DNA of 44,979 nucleotides from Candidatus Kaiserbacteria bacterium (GCA_028286585.1 JAQBRI010000002.1:1-44979), one strand, 5' to 3'. Counted from the stretch's first letter, positions 1-8,852 are shown. The notes: generated by a model from the letters alone, not told the origin. A program made the numbers and translations.

Positions 1-2501
1 CAGGCGGCAGCTGGTCTGCATCATCCGGCGCAGCCGTTTACACCGCAACGAACGCCGCTATTCTCAACGCCGCATCAGTAAAAATAACTAATGGTGGAAC
101 CGGCTACACAGTCGGCGACGTGCTCACCCTCGCAGCCGGTAGTGGAGACGCAACTATCACTGTCACAACTGTCGTAACAGGCAAGGTCACAGCGTTTACC
201 CTTTCAAACGCCGGCACTGCCTACAACGACACGATGACAGGTACCGCAACTGGCGGCACAGGTTCTGGCTTTACCTACGCAGTCGCCCAGGTAGTCGCTG
301 GCAACACCCTCACACAAACTGCTTCACCTGCAATGATTTCGGGTCAAAGTTACCAACTGACGTTTGTAAAATCAGGCGGTTCTCAAGGCGCGGTAACCAT
401 CACCCTCGGTGGCGCGACCCTCGCAACCGCACAAAAACTCTCTGCTGCTACACAGACCTACACTTTCCAAGCAACCGGCAACACTGCTCTCACTATTACT
501 CCAACAGCCGACTTTAACGGAACGCTCGATACCTTTACCCTCAAACACTTTGAAAACACAGTTTCACCACTCATCACTTTCAATAACGCTGCAGGAACAG
601 CAGCTCTTGAAATGCGCACGTCGGGAACAACCAATACGTTTGTTGGTCTCAATGCCGGAAAGAGAAATACAACAGGAACAAGTAACTCTGCTTTCGGTGT
701 TGGTGCCCTGAGCTTCAACACGACCGGCACCAGCAACAGCGCGTTTGGTATTAACGCCCTCTTCGTTAACAACACGGGCCTCAACAACAGTGCGATGGGT
801 TTCAGCACCCTCTCCTCCAACACCACAGGCACTAACAACAACGCGTTTGGGGTTAGCGCCCTCCAATCCAATACGACCGGCACCAGCAACAACGCGTATG
901 GAGTGAATGCACTTTCTTCCAATACTACTGGCAATAGCAATAACGCATTTGGTGCTAATGCTCTCATATCTAACACCACGGGCCTCAACAACAGTGCGTT
1001 TGGCGCGAGTGCTCTCTTTGCCAATACTACTGGAAGCACCAACAATGCGTTTGGTCTTGGCGCCCTCGGCGCTAATACTACTGGTACTAGCAATAACGCG
1101 TTTGGTGCTAGTACACTCGGCGCTAATACTACAGGCAATTTCAACAGTGCGTTTGGTGGGAACGCTCTTACCTCCAACACGACCGGCACCAGCAACAACG
1201 CATTTGGTATTAACGCCCTCCTCACTAACACCACCGGTTCTAGCAATAACGCATTTGGAAGTGGAGCCCTTCAAGTCAACACCACAGGCACTAACAACAA
1301 CGCGTTTGGATTGAACGCCCTCGCTTCCAACACAACCGGTGCCAATAACATCGCTTTTGGCACAAACGTGCTCCTTTCTAACACCGCATCTGATAATACC
1401 GCAATTGGTTTCACCGCTCTCAGTGCCAATACTACCGGCGCGTCCAATGTCGCGGTCGGTCGCGAGGCATCAACCAAAAACATCTCTGCCACCTCCACTG
1501 TCGCAATCGGCTACCGCTCCGCATACGGTAACAACACCAACTACAGCGCCCAAGGCTACACCATGCTCGGCTACCAAACCGGAAACGTAATTCAGACCGG
1601 TGCCGACTGGAACACCTTCATCGGTTACTCTGCCGGCAACCTGGTCACGACAGGTGCCGACAACATCATCATTGGTGCTGCTTCAACCACCGCGAACTCC
1701 AACCTCACGACAGGTTCCCAAAACATTCTCATTGGTAGCAACATTAGATTCCCCAGTGCCACAGCGTCAGGCCAGCTCAACATTCAAAACATTCTCTTTG
1801 GCACAAACAACACTGCAATTGGCTCAACTGTTTCTTCCGGCTCCATCGGCATCGGCACCAGTAGCCCTACTGCACAATTCCAAACCACCGGCACCGTCAG
1901 ATTCTCAAACTTCGGCGCGGGAACCCTCACCACCGACGCCAGTGGTAACCTCTCAGTCTCATCAGACGAACGTTTGAAAAACATCGACGGACAGTTCACC
2001 CGGGGACTCTCAGACATCATGAAGCTCTCACCAATCTCATACCACTGGAATCAAATCTCTGGACTCGATACACAAAATAGTTATTCTGGCTTCTCTGCGC
2101 AAAACGTACAAACTGCTATCCCAGAAGCAGTTGGTACTACTGGTAACGGCTACCTCACACTCCAAGACCGTCCGATTCTTGCAGCAACAGTGAATGCGAT
2201 TAAGGATATTGGGAGTATTGGTGGAACATTTAGAGCCACACTTATAGCTTGGCTTGGTGCGACGGACAACGGCATAGATAATTCATATGCAAATAATGTT
2301 CATGCTAAGAACGAACTCTGTGTTGGAAATACATGCGTTACCGAAGCGCGATTACAACAATTGTTACAAGCTCAAAGCGGAATTGGGTCAACTCCATCTA
2401 CACCAGCGTCGCCAGTTGATGAATCATCAACCACTCCGCCAGAAAGTTCATCAACTCCAATAGTTATTGATTCAAGCACTTCTACGGATGCTATCCAGTA
2501 A
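1..2501 (+). CDS. Giant repeat surface protein with C-terminal S74 self-cleaving chaperone (5' partial)
   Basis: The reading frame is open from base 3 with no stop upstream, so the true start lies outside the window. The visible part begins with Gly/Thr-rich beta-type sequence, continues with about fifteen 17-residue repeats (pattern NTTGxxNxAFGxxALxS), then ends in an intramolecular chaperone domain. The motif SDERLK (near base 1962) matches the Ser-Lys dyad that cuts the S74 chaperone from trimeric phage tail fibres and similar adhesins once they have folded. A Ser/Thr/Pro-rich tail follows. The chaperone region is nearly identical to that of the gene at 42263, while the middle differs. No phage structural gene is nearby and the full-length paralogue has a signal peptide, so a cell-surface fibre or adhesin is more likely than a prophage tail. 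The S74 call is firm; the surface role is inferred. Confidence 0.85.
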   Translation, partial: GGSWSASSGAAVYTATNAAILNAASVKITNGGTGYTVGDVLTLAAGSGDATITVTTVVTGKVTAFTLSNAGTAYNDTMTGTATGGTGSGFTYAVAQVVAGNTLTQTASPAMISGQSYQLTFVKSGGSQGAVTITLGGATLATAQKLSAATQTYTFQATGNTALTITPTADFNGTLDTFTLKHFENTVSPLITFNNAAGTAALEMRTSGTTNTFVGLNAGKRNTTGTSNSAFGVGALSFNTTGTSNSAFGINALFVNNTGLNNSAMGFSTLSSNTTGTNNNAFGVSALQSNTTGTSNNAYGVNALSSNTTGNSNNAFGANALISNTTGLNNSAFGASALFANTTGSTNNAFGLGALGANTTGTSNNAFGASTLGANTTGNFNSAFGGNALTSNTTGTSNNAFGINALLTNTTGSSNNAFGSGALQVNTTGTNNNAFGLNALASNTTGANNIAFGTNVLLSNTASDNTAIGFTALSANTTGASNVAVGREASTKNISATSTVAIGYRSAYGNNTNYSAQGYTMLGYQTGNVIQTGADWNTFIGYSAGNLVTTGADNIIIGAASTTANSNLTTGSQNILIGSNIRFPSATASGQLNIQNILFGTNNTAIGSTVSSGSIGIGTSSPTAQFQTTGTVRFSNFGAGTLTTDASGNLSVSSDERLKNIDGQFTRGLSDIMKLSPISYHWNQISGLDTQNSYSGFSAQNVQTAIPEAVGTTGNGYLTLQDRPILAATVNAIKDIGSIGGTFRATLIAWLGATDNGIDNSYANNVHAKNELCVGNTCVTEARLQQLLQAQSGIGSTPSTPASPVDESSTTPPESSSTPIVIDSSTSTDAIQ
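666..1458 (+). repeat. Tandem 51-bp coding repeats (17-aa NTTG..AFG..AL units)
   Basis: About fifteen in-frame units of 51 bases encode NTTGxxNxAFGxxALxS. Units differ by scattered substitutions, and the last few are degenerate, one being a residue shorter. Such short Asn/Gly/Ala repeats resemble the left-handed coiled heads of trimeric adhesins. The repeats also create long antisense open frames that are not genes. Confidence 0.85.
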
Positions 2502-2525
2502 TTCGGATTCTGATATACTGAGTCA

Positions 2526-3002
2526 ATGAAAGCACTACTTAAAACAAATCAGGGCGATATTACCATTGAATTATTGGAAAAAGAGACACCAAATACTGTC
2601 GCAAATTTTACCAAACTTGCGGGTGAGGGATTTTACGATGGAACTAAATTTCATCGCGTCATTGCAGGATTCATGATCCAGGGCGGAGACCCGCTTAGTA
2701 AGGATGATGCGCAGTCTGCATATTGGGGCACCGGCGGACCGGGATATAAATTTGCGGATGAAATTACTCCAACCAACGAGAATAATGTCGGTACCATTGC
2801 TATGGCAAACGCAGGACCAAATACCAATGGCAGTCAGTTTTTTATTAATGTCGCGGACAATAACTTTTTGGATTCAAAACACACTGTGTTTGGCCGTGTT
2901 GTTGAAGGAATGGACATTGTAGAAAGAATTGCTCAAACAAAAGTGGGGCAGTCAGACCGACCAGTAAGCCCGATCGTGCTCGAGAGCGTTGCGATCATCT
3001 AG
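2526..3002 (+). CDS. Cyclophilin-type peptidyl-prolyl cis-trans isomerase
   Basis: A 158-residue single-domain cyclophilin, the usual length for the small bacterial form. It shows FHRVIAGFMIQGGDP (catalytic Arg and the FMIQGGD signature), a GxxGPGYKFADE segment, then MANAGPNTNGSQFFI, the active-site and substrate-binding core. It catalyses proline isomerisation during protein folding. There is no signal peptide, so it should act in the cytoplasm. A TATACT -10 box at 2514-2519 ends 6 nt before the ATG, so the transcript is probably leaderless. The stop codon lies just before truB. Confidence 0.96.
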   Translation: MKALLKTNQGDITIELLEKETPNTVANFTKLAGEGFYDGTKFHRVIAGFMIQGGDPLSKDDAQSAYWGTGGPGYKFADEITPTNENNVGTIAMANAGPNTNGSQFFINVADNNFLDSKHTVFGRVVEGMDIVERIAQTKVGQSDRPVSPIVLESVAII

Positions 3003-3015
3003 GGTTACATCCACA

Positions 3016-3825
3016 ATGGAGCTACTTCCCAAATACGTAGTTTTGGAAAAGCAGGTGAGCGAGACGCCTTTGCAGTGTCTTTTGCGCTACAAAGAAAGTC
3101 ATCCCGAGCTGAGAGAGATACCAATGACTTATGCTGGCAGACTTGATCCGATGGCTAGTGGCAAACTACTCGTTCTAATAGGCGAAACATGCAAAGAGCG
3201 ATCTCGCTATGACAAACTTGATAAGGAATATGAATTTGAAGTACTTCTTGGAATGTCGAGCGACACCGGGGATATATTAGGAATGCTAGAGCGTAGCGGC
3301 ACCGCAACACCGTCGCTTGATGGACTAAACAAAATTTTACAGTCGCTCATTGGTGAACACACGTTTCCGTACCCGGCATACTCGTCAAAAACAGTAAAAG
3401 GCATACCGCTGTTTCAATATGCGTCACAAAACCGGCTTGAAACCATTACTATTCCTACACAAAAAATTCGCATCTATTCGATTTCCTTACTCAGTCAAAA
3501 AAGACTTCCCTTTAATACTATTGCTACCCGATCCATTGATCTAATCACGCGGTTTAATCCAGTCCAAAATCCTAGAAACTCGAATGCGGATTTTAGAAAA
3601 CCAGCTGTACTTGCCGGGTGGCATGAGTATCAAAATGATACATCTAATGCACAGATTCTTACGTTTCGTGCGACGGTAAATAGTGGTACCTATGTGCGGA
3701 CGATTGCAGAATATATAGGAAAAGAACTGGGAACTACCGCAATGACGCTCTCAATTCATAGAAGTAGAATCGGAAAATATCAGCCGATTTATAAGAAATT
3801 AGGGTTTTGGACTATGCAGTCCTAA
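3016..3825 (+). CDS. truB: tRNA pseudouridine(55) synthase TruB
   Basis: About 269 residues. The motif YAGRLDPMASGKLLVL carries the catalytic Asp of the TruB family. KEYEFEVLLGMSSDTGD and the late GTYVRTIAEYIGKELG segment are also typical. It converts U55 of the tRNA T-loop to pseudouridine. I chose the ATG at 3016, which follows the cyclophilin stop by 13 nt and has AGGG about 10 nt upstream. A TTG at 2989 in the same frame would overlap the previous gene and adds nothing conserved. The insertion around residues 140-190 is longer than in short TruBs, and no PUA domain is evident. A hairpin at 3896-3924 may end the transcript. Confidence 0.93.
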   Translation: MELLPKYVVLEKQVSETPLQCLLRYKESHPELREIPMTYAGRLDPMASGKLLVLIGETCKERSRYDKLDKEYEFEVLLGMSSDTGDILGMLERSGTATPSLDGLNKILQSLIGEHTFPYPAYSSKTVKGIPLFQYASQNRLETITIPTQKIRIYSISLLSQKRLPFNTIATRSIDLITRFNPVQNPRNSNADFRKPAVLAGWHEYQNDTSNAQILTFRATVNSGTYVRTIAEYIGKELGTTAMTLSIHRSRIGKYQPIYKKLGFWTMQS

Positions 3826-3895
3826 TCTGGACAATACAACTACAAAAATGCAAGTTCTCAAATAGTAAGAGAATATGCCTATGAACTATCGGACA

Positions 3896-3924
3896 AAATA
3901 AAGGACATGTTTTGTCCTTTATTT
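3896..3924 (+). terminator. Hairpin after truB, possible terminator
   Basis: A perfect 12-bp stem (AAATAAAGGACA with TGTCCTTTATTT) closes a 5-nt loop about 70 nt after the truB stop. The 3' arm is T-rich, but only a short T run follows, so termination is plausible but not certain. Confidence 0.55.
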
Positions 3925-4027
3925 GAGCCATTTTTGCTTGCGTGACATTTACGGGCAGGTATATAGTTACTTTACACCGCGTGCGCAAACGTGCGTGTGC
4001 TTACGAATTATTCATCTTTTTATATAT

Positions 4028-5092
4028 ATGGAAACGATTACGTCTCGCAAATCGTTCTTGGGGCTAGCTATTATATCTCTCGGTATTCTTTTTGTACCAT
4101 TGTTTTCTTTTGGTGCTACAACAGTAATTCCACGATTGGAAAATTGTGCACCCTATGCAACGCAGTACACTACCTACGGTTCTCGAGGATTTGAAGTCGA
4201 AAAGCTACAGATGTTTTTAAACGCATACGAGGGAAGTAATCTGCCTATCACCGGATATTTTGGGCCATTGACCAAAGCTGCCCTACAGTCATTTCAGGGT
4301 AAGTACGGTATTGCGGCAACTGGTAACCAATACGTTGAAACGTCAAATATGATCAATGCATTGTATTGCCGACCGGCATACAATCAAACGACTCAGTATG
4401 TCTCCTTGGTTCCCATTTCCGATTCCAATACTATTCCACAAACGAGCCCTACTGTTGTTGTCCCCGCATCGAATGTGTCACCCTCGGGATCAGTAGCAAC
4501 TGGACATAATCCAGGTAAAACAACGCCGGGGCAGAGTCCGAACAATACATCCCCAATTAATTCCGATGCATACAATCAGACGATGGTAGATTCATATAGT
4601 TGGCTTACTCCTCATAGCCTTATTCCATGGCTGATGCTTTTGGCGGCATTGCTCTTGGCATTTCTCGCATGGCGCACCTATCGTTCGAGTTTTGAAGACG
4701 AGGTGCCTGTCGAACAAAGAATGCTTGCAGCAGCTCCATCGAGCGCTCCTATGATCGTGAGTCCAATCAAAAATGCAGTCCCTCTTGTAATTACGCGCAG
4801 TCCGTCGAACACCCCTATTGCAACCTCAGTCAAATCGTCGGACGATCTCATCAAAATAGACGGTATTGGCCCAGCAGCAAACAAAATCTTGCGTGAAGCA
4901 GGCATTACAAGCTATGCACAACTGGCGGCTATGAGTGTGGATGATATTCAGGCAATATTTCAGAAAGCGTGGCCGCACTTCAATGAACCAACTATTACGA
5001 CCTGGGCAGAACAAGCAGCACTTGCTCGCGATGGAAAGTGGAATGAATTCGCAAAATTGTCTCGGGATTTGCACAAAGGTGTACGAGGATAA
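4028..5092 (+). CDS. Membrane protein: peptidoglycan-binding domain outside, helix-hairpin-helix domain inside
   Basis: About 354 residues from the ATG at 4028; earlier in-frame codons lack a plausible signal. Residues 1-30 form a signal or anchor helix (SFLGLAIISLGILFVPLFSFG). Residues 38-110 form a PG_binding_1 domain (SRGFEVEKLQMFL, then ITGYFGPLTKAALQSFQ). A Pro/Thr/Ser-rich linker leads to a transmembrane helix near 195-216. After a basic-then-polar stretch, residues 270-354 hold a helix-hairpin-helix domain (LIKIDGIGPAANKILREAGI) with a WAEQAALARDGKWNEF tail. This tail resembles the extension found on some bacterial L21 proteins and DUF4332-like proteins. By topology the wall-binding part should lie outside and the HhH part in the cytoplasm. 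Its function is unknown; it could tether a nucleic-acid or protein complex to the envelope. Confidence 0.75.
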   Translation: METITSRKSFLGLAIISLGILFVPLFSFGATTVIPRLENCAPYATQYTTYGSRGFEVEKLQMFLNAYEGSNLPITGYFGPLTKAALQSFQGKYGIAATGNQYVETSNMINALYCRPAYNQTTQYVSLVPISDSNTIPQTSPTVVVPASNVSPSGSVATGHNPGKTTPGQSPNNTSPINSDAYNQTMVDSYSWLTPHSLIPWLMLLAALLLAFLAWRTYRSSFEDEVPVEQRMLAAAPSSAPMIVSPIKNAVPLVITRSPSNTPIATSVKSSDDLIKIDGIGPAANKILREAGITSYAQLAAMSVDDIQAIFQKAWPHFNEPTITTWAEQAALARDGKWNEFAKLSRDLHKGVRG

Positions 5093-5102
5093 AACAAAAG
5101 GC

Positions 5103-5131
5103 TTGACCGAGGTCGCTACTTGTAGTATCAT
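5103..5131 (+). promoter_or_regulatory. Promoter of the DEAD-box helicase gene (leaderless)
   Basis: TTGACC (5103-5108) and TATCAT (5126-5131) are 17 nt apart. The -10 box ends 6 nt before the ATG at 5138, which places the transcript start at or next to the start codon. No ribosome-binding sequence is present. Confidence 0.7.
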
Positions 5132-5137
5132 AGGACT

Positions 5138-6466
5138 ATGTTAGATCATCCTCGTCAGTCATCAGGCCCTCGCGGCCAGAGTTCAGGTGCGCCAGCGCGC
5201 CGGTTTTCTCGTACACCACGGCATAAAGTGCCGGGTTCAAGTCCTGCACCTCGTCATGAAGGTGGGGGATCGCACTACAGTAGTGGGCGATCATTCCAAA
5301 ATTCTGGCCGACGCTCAAGTGGCGGAGGCGGATCTCGTAGTGGAGGCGGACGGTTTAATAAGCGAGCCGACATGTCACGATTCATCAATACCGGAAAAGA
5401 AAATTCTGCTCCAGCGGCACCTGTCGTTATCACAAATAAATTTGAAGACTTTTTGATTGAGCCACAGCTTAAGGCTGCAATTCTTGCAAAAGGTTTTAAT
5501 ACTCCAACGGCTATCCAAGACCAGTCAATTCCACATTCACTTTTAGGACACGACGTGGTAGGTATTGCCGACACTGGAAGTGGCAAAACTGGTGCTTTTC
5601 TCATTCCTCTCATCAACAAGGCACTCCTTGATCACTCACAGCATGTTTTGATCATGGTACCAACACGAGAACTTGCACAGCAAATTCAAGAAGAATTTCG
5701 ATCTCTCACAAAAAAAACCGATCTCGAAAGTGTCGTATGTGTTGGCGGTATGCCAATTTACCGACAGATCACACAGCTGAGACACGGTCCAGCATTTGTG
5801 ATTGGTACACCAGGCAGACTCAAGGATCTTATCGAACGCGGAGTACTCAAGTTGAGTAAGTGCCAAAACGTGGTTCTTGACGAAGCAGACCGCATGCTCG
5901 ATATGGGATTCATCAACGACATGCGTGTTGTTCTTGCGCTCTTGCCACCAACTCGGCAAACCCTCTTTTTCTCGGCAACTATGTCACGAGAAGTTGAAAA
6001 GCTTGTTGGAGAATTTCTAAACAACCCAATTCGTGTATCAGTGAAAACTGGTGACACATCAAAGGATATTACTCAGGATGTTGTTCGCGTTCCACCCGGC
6101 AAAACAAAGCTCGAAGTACTGCATGATTTGCTCGTACAGCCTGCATTTAATAAAGTACTCATTTTTGGCCGGACCAAGCATGGCGTTGAACGGCTTGCTG
6201 ATATGTTGGTAGATAAAGGCTTTAAGGCAGAATCAATTCACGGTAACAAGACGCAAGGCAAGCGACAGCGAGCACTCGACCTTTTCCGAAAGGATCATGT
6301 GCAAATTCTCGTAGCGACAGACGTGGCTGCTCGAGGACTCGACATTACGGGAGTATCGCACGTAATTAACTACGAGCTTCCTGGATCTGACGAAGACTAC
6401 ATTCACCGCATTGGCCGAACCGGCCGCGCTGGCAAGAAAGGCATCGCTCTCACATTTGTTGATTAA
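5138..6466 (+). CDS. DEAD-box ATP-dependent RNA helicase (RhlE-like)
   Basis: 442 residues. The first 85 or so are low-complexity Arg/Gly/Ser/Pro (SSGGGGSRSGGG), which probably binds RNA. The helicase core follows: Q motif FNTPTAIQDQSIP, motif I ADTGSGKTG (near residue 145), Ia PTRELAQQ, Ib TPGRL, II DEAD (near 248), III SAT, then domain 2 with VATDVAARGLD and motif VI HRIGRTGRAG. It should unwind RNA duplexes in ribosome assembly or RNA decay. In many RhlE relatives the basic tail is C-terminal; here it is at the front. A leaderless promoter precedes the gene and a strong terminator follows. Confidence 0.95.
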   Translation: MLDHPRQSSGPRGQSSGAPARRFSRTPRHKVPGSSPAPRHEGGGSHYSSGRSFQNSGRRSSGGGGSRSGGGRFNKRADMSRFINTGKENSAPAAPVVITNKFEDFLIEPQLKAAILAKGFNTPTAIQDQSIPHSLLGHDVVGIADTGSGKTGAFLIPLINKALLDHSQHVLIMVPTRELAQQIQEEFRSLTKKTDLESVVCVGGMPIYRQITQLRHGPAFVIGTPGRLKDLIERGVLKLSKCQNVVLDEADRMLDMGFINDMRVVLALLPPTRQTLFFSATMSREVEKLVGEFLNNPIRVSVKTGDTSKDITQDVVRVPPGKTKLEVLHDLLVQPAFNKVLIFGRTKHGVERLADMLVDKGFKAESIHGNKTQGKRQRALDLFRKDHVQILVATDVAARGLDITGVSHVINYELPGSDEDYIHRIGRTGRAGKKGIALTFVD

Positions 6467-6473
6467 ATAACAA

Positions 6474-6515
6474 AGAAAAACCCCTCGAAATTGTTTACAA
6501 TTTCGAGGGGTTTTT
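6474..6515. terminator. Bidirectional terminator between helicase and nitroreductase
   Basis: The perfect 13-bp stem CCCCTCGAAATTG / CAATTTCGAGGGG with a TTTA loop is flanked by an A run on the left and a T run on the right. It lies between convergent genes and can serve both. Confidence 0.92.
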
Positions 6516-6532
6516 CGTAGTAACGTTTCTTA

Positions 6533-7165
6533 CTACACGATCACGATCAATTCTTCACGCGGATATCGTACTTTGGTAAGGGTTGAGTAGGCATCGTCTT
6601 CTGCTCGAAAACCTGCCGCCACCATTACAACTGATTTCATATTCAGCTCTTTGAGGCCGAGTATTTCGTCAAATTGTGCAGGATCAAATCCTTCCATTGG
6701 AGAACAATCAATCCCTTCGACAGCAGCAGCTGTGATAAGTACACCAAGCGCTAGATATGCCTGTCGGGTTGCCCATTCCGCTCGGGTTTCCACAGGTTTA
6801 CTGGTTATGGCGCCGGTTACCATTGCCTCAAGTCCTCCTAGTGTATCGCGGGGAACATCTCGAACCTGTGCTACCACATCAATATAATGTGCAGCCAGAC
6901 TTTCGGTAAGGTTAGTGGGAACTGCAAAAACAAAGAAGTGTGACGCGTCGGTAATCTGTGCCTGGTTGTAGCCGGCTGCCCGGAGTTTTTGTCGGATCTC
7001 CGGCTTGTCGACAACAAACATGATATATGGCTGCAATCCAGCCGAAGATGGTGCGAGACGCACACTCTCCAAAAGCATGTCTAGTTGTTCTGGGGAAAGT
7101 TTTTTTGAGGTGTCGTAGGATTTAACGGCGGCTCGCCAATGCATTGCATCGAGTATGTTTTTCAT
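6533..7165 (-). CDS. Nitroreductase family FMN-dependent oxidoreductase
   Basis: 210 residues of the NfsB/nitroreductase fold. The N-terminal WRAAVKSYD carries the Arg and Ser/Thr that usually contact FMN phosphate. LAPSSAGLQPYIMFVV is the next conserved flavin-binding segment, and the late AAAVEGIDCSPMEGFDP loop is typical of NfsB-like enzymes. Such enzymes use NAD(P)H to reduce nitro-compounds, quinones or flavins in the cytoplasm; the physiological substrate cannot be read from sequence. It has its own promoter (7194-7222) and converges on the helicase. Confidence 0.9.
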   Translation of the reverse strand: MKNILDAMHWRAAVKSYDTSKKLSPEQLDMLLESVRLAPSSAGLQPYIMFVVDKPEIRQKLRAAGYNQAQITDASHFFVFAVPTNLTESLAAHYIDVVAQVRDVPRDTLGGLEAMVTGAITSKPVETRAEWATRQAYLALGVLITAAAVEGIDCSPMEGFDPAQFDEILGLKELNMKSVVMVAAGFRAEDDAYSTLTKVRYPREELIVIV

Positions 7166-7193
7166 AAAATAAATAAGTTACTAATATATTTGT

Positions 7194-7222
7194 ATGGTAT
7201 TCCTTATACTCATTTTTGTAAA
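7194..7222 (-). promoter_or_regulatory. Promoter of the nitroreductase gene
   Basis: Read on the minus strand, TTTACA and TACCAT are 17 nt apart, and the -10 box lies about 28 nt before the ATG. The spacing is good and the match is moderate. Confidence 0.55.
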
Positions 7223-7399
7223 GGTTAATAACTTTTTTGCGTTACAGGCATAGTTTTTGCGGTTCTCATTTCGTGGTATTTGGGCAATTTTCGCGGTATT
7301 ATTAGGGTATGGCACCTCTCTCGATCTTTTTGCCTACTCACAACCACTCGAAACAAAACCGTGTCTGTATGACTATTACGGTATAGAGTGTTCTTCGTT

Positions 7400-7963
7400 A
7401 TGGAACCACTTGAAACTATTACAGATGAAGTAATCGCAAGCCGTATACAAAACGGTGAGAGTGCTCTTTTTGGTGTAATTATAGAGCGGTATGAGCAAAA
7501 ACTTACCCGATACGGTCGAAAGTTTTTGCCCCGCGATGAGCAAATCGAGGATATTGTGCAAGATGTATTTATCAAGACGTATCAATACATCAAAGGCTTT
7601 GATACGACTCGAAAATTTTCATCGTGGATATACCGCATTGCACATAACGCGTTTATTAATGAGATCAAGAAAAGTCATCGACTTCCGCAGCTCATGCCCG
7701 ATTTTGATATTTTGGTATCACATACCGTATACGAGGACCCTGCGGCAGAAAAACGCGAAATAGCTGACATTCGAGCACAGCTCGAACAAAGTCTCGATAA
7801 GATCTCTCCCAATTATAAGGAAATACTCTTGCTCCGTTATTTTGAAGATATGGAATATAAGGACATTGCAGAAATTTTACAGATACCATTAGGTACGGTC
7901 AGTGTGCGCATCCAGCGAGCAAAACAAGCATTGAAAGATGCATACCTCAAATTACATCCATGA
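7400..7963 (+). CDS. ECF-type sigma-70 family RNA polymerase sigma factor
   Basis: 187 residues from the ATG at 7400; an upstream GTG at 7388 is less likely. Region 2 is clear: LFGVIIERYEQKLTRYGRKF, then EDIVQDVFIKTYQYIKGFD and the FSSWIYRIAHNAFINE segment that contacts the -10 element. Region 4 follows with YKEILLLRYFEDMEYKDIAEIL and a helix-turn-helix ending GTVSVRIQRAKQALK, which reads the -35 element. There is no region 1 or 3, so this is an ECF-like factor. Its stop codon overlaps the start of the next gene by 4 nt (ATGA), so the two are probably co-translated. The membrane partner is therefore a candidate anti-sigma factor. Confidence 0.94.
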   Translation: MEPLETITDEVIASRIQNGESALFGVIIERYEQKLTRYGRKFLPRDEQIEDIVQDVFIKTYQYIKGFDTTRKFSSWIYRIAHNAFINEIKKSHRLPQLMPDFDILVSHTVYEDPAAEKREIADIRAQLEQSLDKISPNYKEILLLRYFEDMEYKDIAEILQIPLGTVSVRIQRAKQALKDAYLKLHP

Positions 7964-8715
7964 CAACTGACCCACTAACAACTATGCAGCAGCGCGTGCT
8001 TGCTGAAATTGAGTCGCACCAAGTATCAATGCGGCCCAAGTTTTATTTTGTATTGCACACTATTACGCTGGTAATACTCGCAACCATTATTCTTTTGTTG
8101 TCGATATCATTCTCGACCTATATTTTGTTTAGTATTCGCGCCAGCCATCACACACCCTTGTTGTTTATGGGTGGCAGGGGATTACTCCTCTTTTTTACCT
8201 TTTTCCCATGGGGAGTGCTCTTCTTTGACATGGTGTGTATTGTTGCCTTTCAGCATATTCTCCAAAAGTTTCGCTTGGGATATAAAAATCCGCTGTTATA
8301 CACACTTGCTATCGTGCTCGTGTGCATGCTTGGGCTTGTGTTTGTTATTGATCATGTCCGTATCGAGGATCAAATATTGCGTCATGGTCATCAGACAAAT
8401 ATGCCGCTTTTGTTTGGTGCATACGAGGGTGCTCACGCGCCAACCAATCCCGATTATGGAGTGTGTCCGTGCATAGTAAAGGCAATCACCCCAGACTTTG
8501 TAATAATGGTTCAACATATGCCCTATGGTCGTCCGCGGGATATATCGGTATTATTGCCACCTGGCATTGCAACCTCCACAATACATGTGGGCGACAAGCT
8601 CTTTGTTGTGGGAAAATTTAGAAATGGGGTCCTCTATGCAAATGATCAGCAAGCATGGGATCCAGAGAGTGACGGAGACACGGATTCAACGGCAGGGACT
8701 TCAACGACTCCATAA
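7960..8715 (+). CDS. Three-helix membrane protein, candidate anti-sigma partner
   Basis: 251 residues. A short charged N-terminus (RVLAEIESHQVSMRPKFYF) is followed by three hydrophobic helices, near residues 29-55, 70-96 and 109-131. A soluble C-terminal domain of about 110 residues follows and ends in an acidic Thr/Ser tail. The C-terminal part (PRDISVLLPPG, HVGDKLFVVGKF) looks like a small beta domain, perhaps OB-like. No zinc anti-sigma motif (HxxxCxxC) is present. The 4-nt overlap with the sigma gene and the membrane topology suggest that the N-terminus holds the sigma factor and the outer domain senses envelope state. That is inference from context; I do not recognise the family. Confidence 0.6.
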   Translation: MTTDPLTTMQQRVLAEIESHQVSMRPKFYFVLHTITLVILATIILLLSISFSTYILFSIRASHHTPLLFMGGRGLLLFFTFFPWGVLFFDMVCIVAFQHILQKFRLGYKNPLLYTLAIVLVCMLGLVFVIDHVRIEDQILRHGHQTNMPLLFGAYEGAHAPTNPDYGVCPCIVKAITPDFVIMVQHMPYGRPRDISVLLPPGIATSTIHVGDKLFVVGKFRNGVLYANDQQAWDPESDGDTDSTAGTSTTP

Positions 8716-8736
8716 TAGCAAGGAATAGGAAGGGGC

Positions 8737-8764
8737 TTGTAAAATATAAAAATTGATGTATAAT
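8737..8764 (+). promoter_or_regulatory. Promoter of the secreted PG-binding/TIG gene
   Basis: TTGTAA (8737-8742) and a consensus TATAAT (8759-8764) are 16 nt apart. The inferred start leaves a leader of about 80 nt before the ATG at 8853. This is unusual here, because most promoters in the window lie directly at the start codon. Confidence 0.75.
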
Positions 8765-8852
8765 AGTACCCAGATGCGCGTCTATTTTAGGTCGCACAGG
8801 GATTCACTTATTATCAAGGTTTTTCAATTATAAGGCTTTAAAACAACATATT

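Noticed and set aside
458-1274. Two long antisense open frames of 236 and 262 codons opposite the first gene
   Set aside because: They mirror the 51-bp coding repeats, have monotonous composition and no start signals.
666-1458. Possible CRISPR array because of the regular 51-nt spacing
   Set aside because: The repeats are in-frame protein repeats, with no separate repeat and spacer parts and no cas genes.
1-2501. Prophage tail-fibre region
   Set aside because: S74 domains occur in phage fibres, but no capsid, terminase, portal or integrase gene is present and the paralogue is secreted by signal peptide.
5220-5260. tRNA-like T-arm sequence (GGTTCAAGTCC) in the helicase gene
   Set aside because: It lies in coding sequence and no acceptor, D or anticodon arm can be drawn around it.
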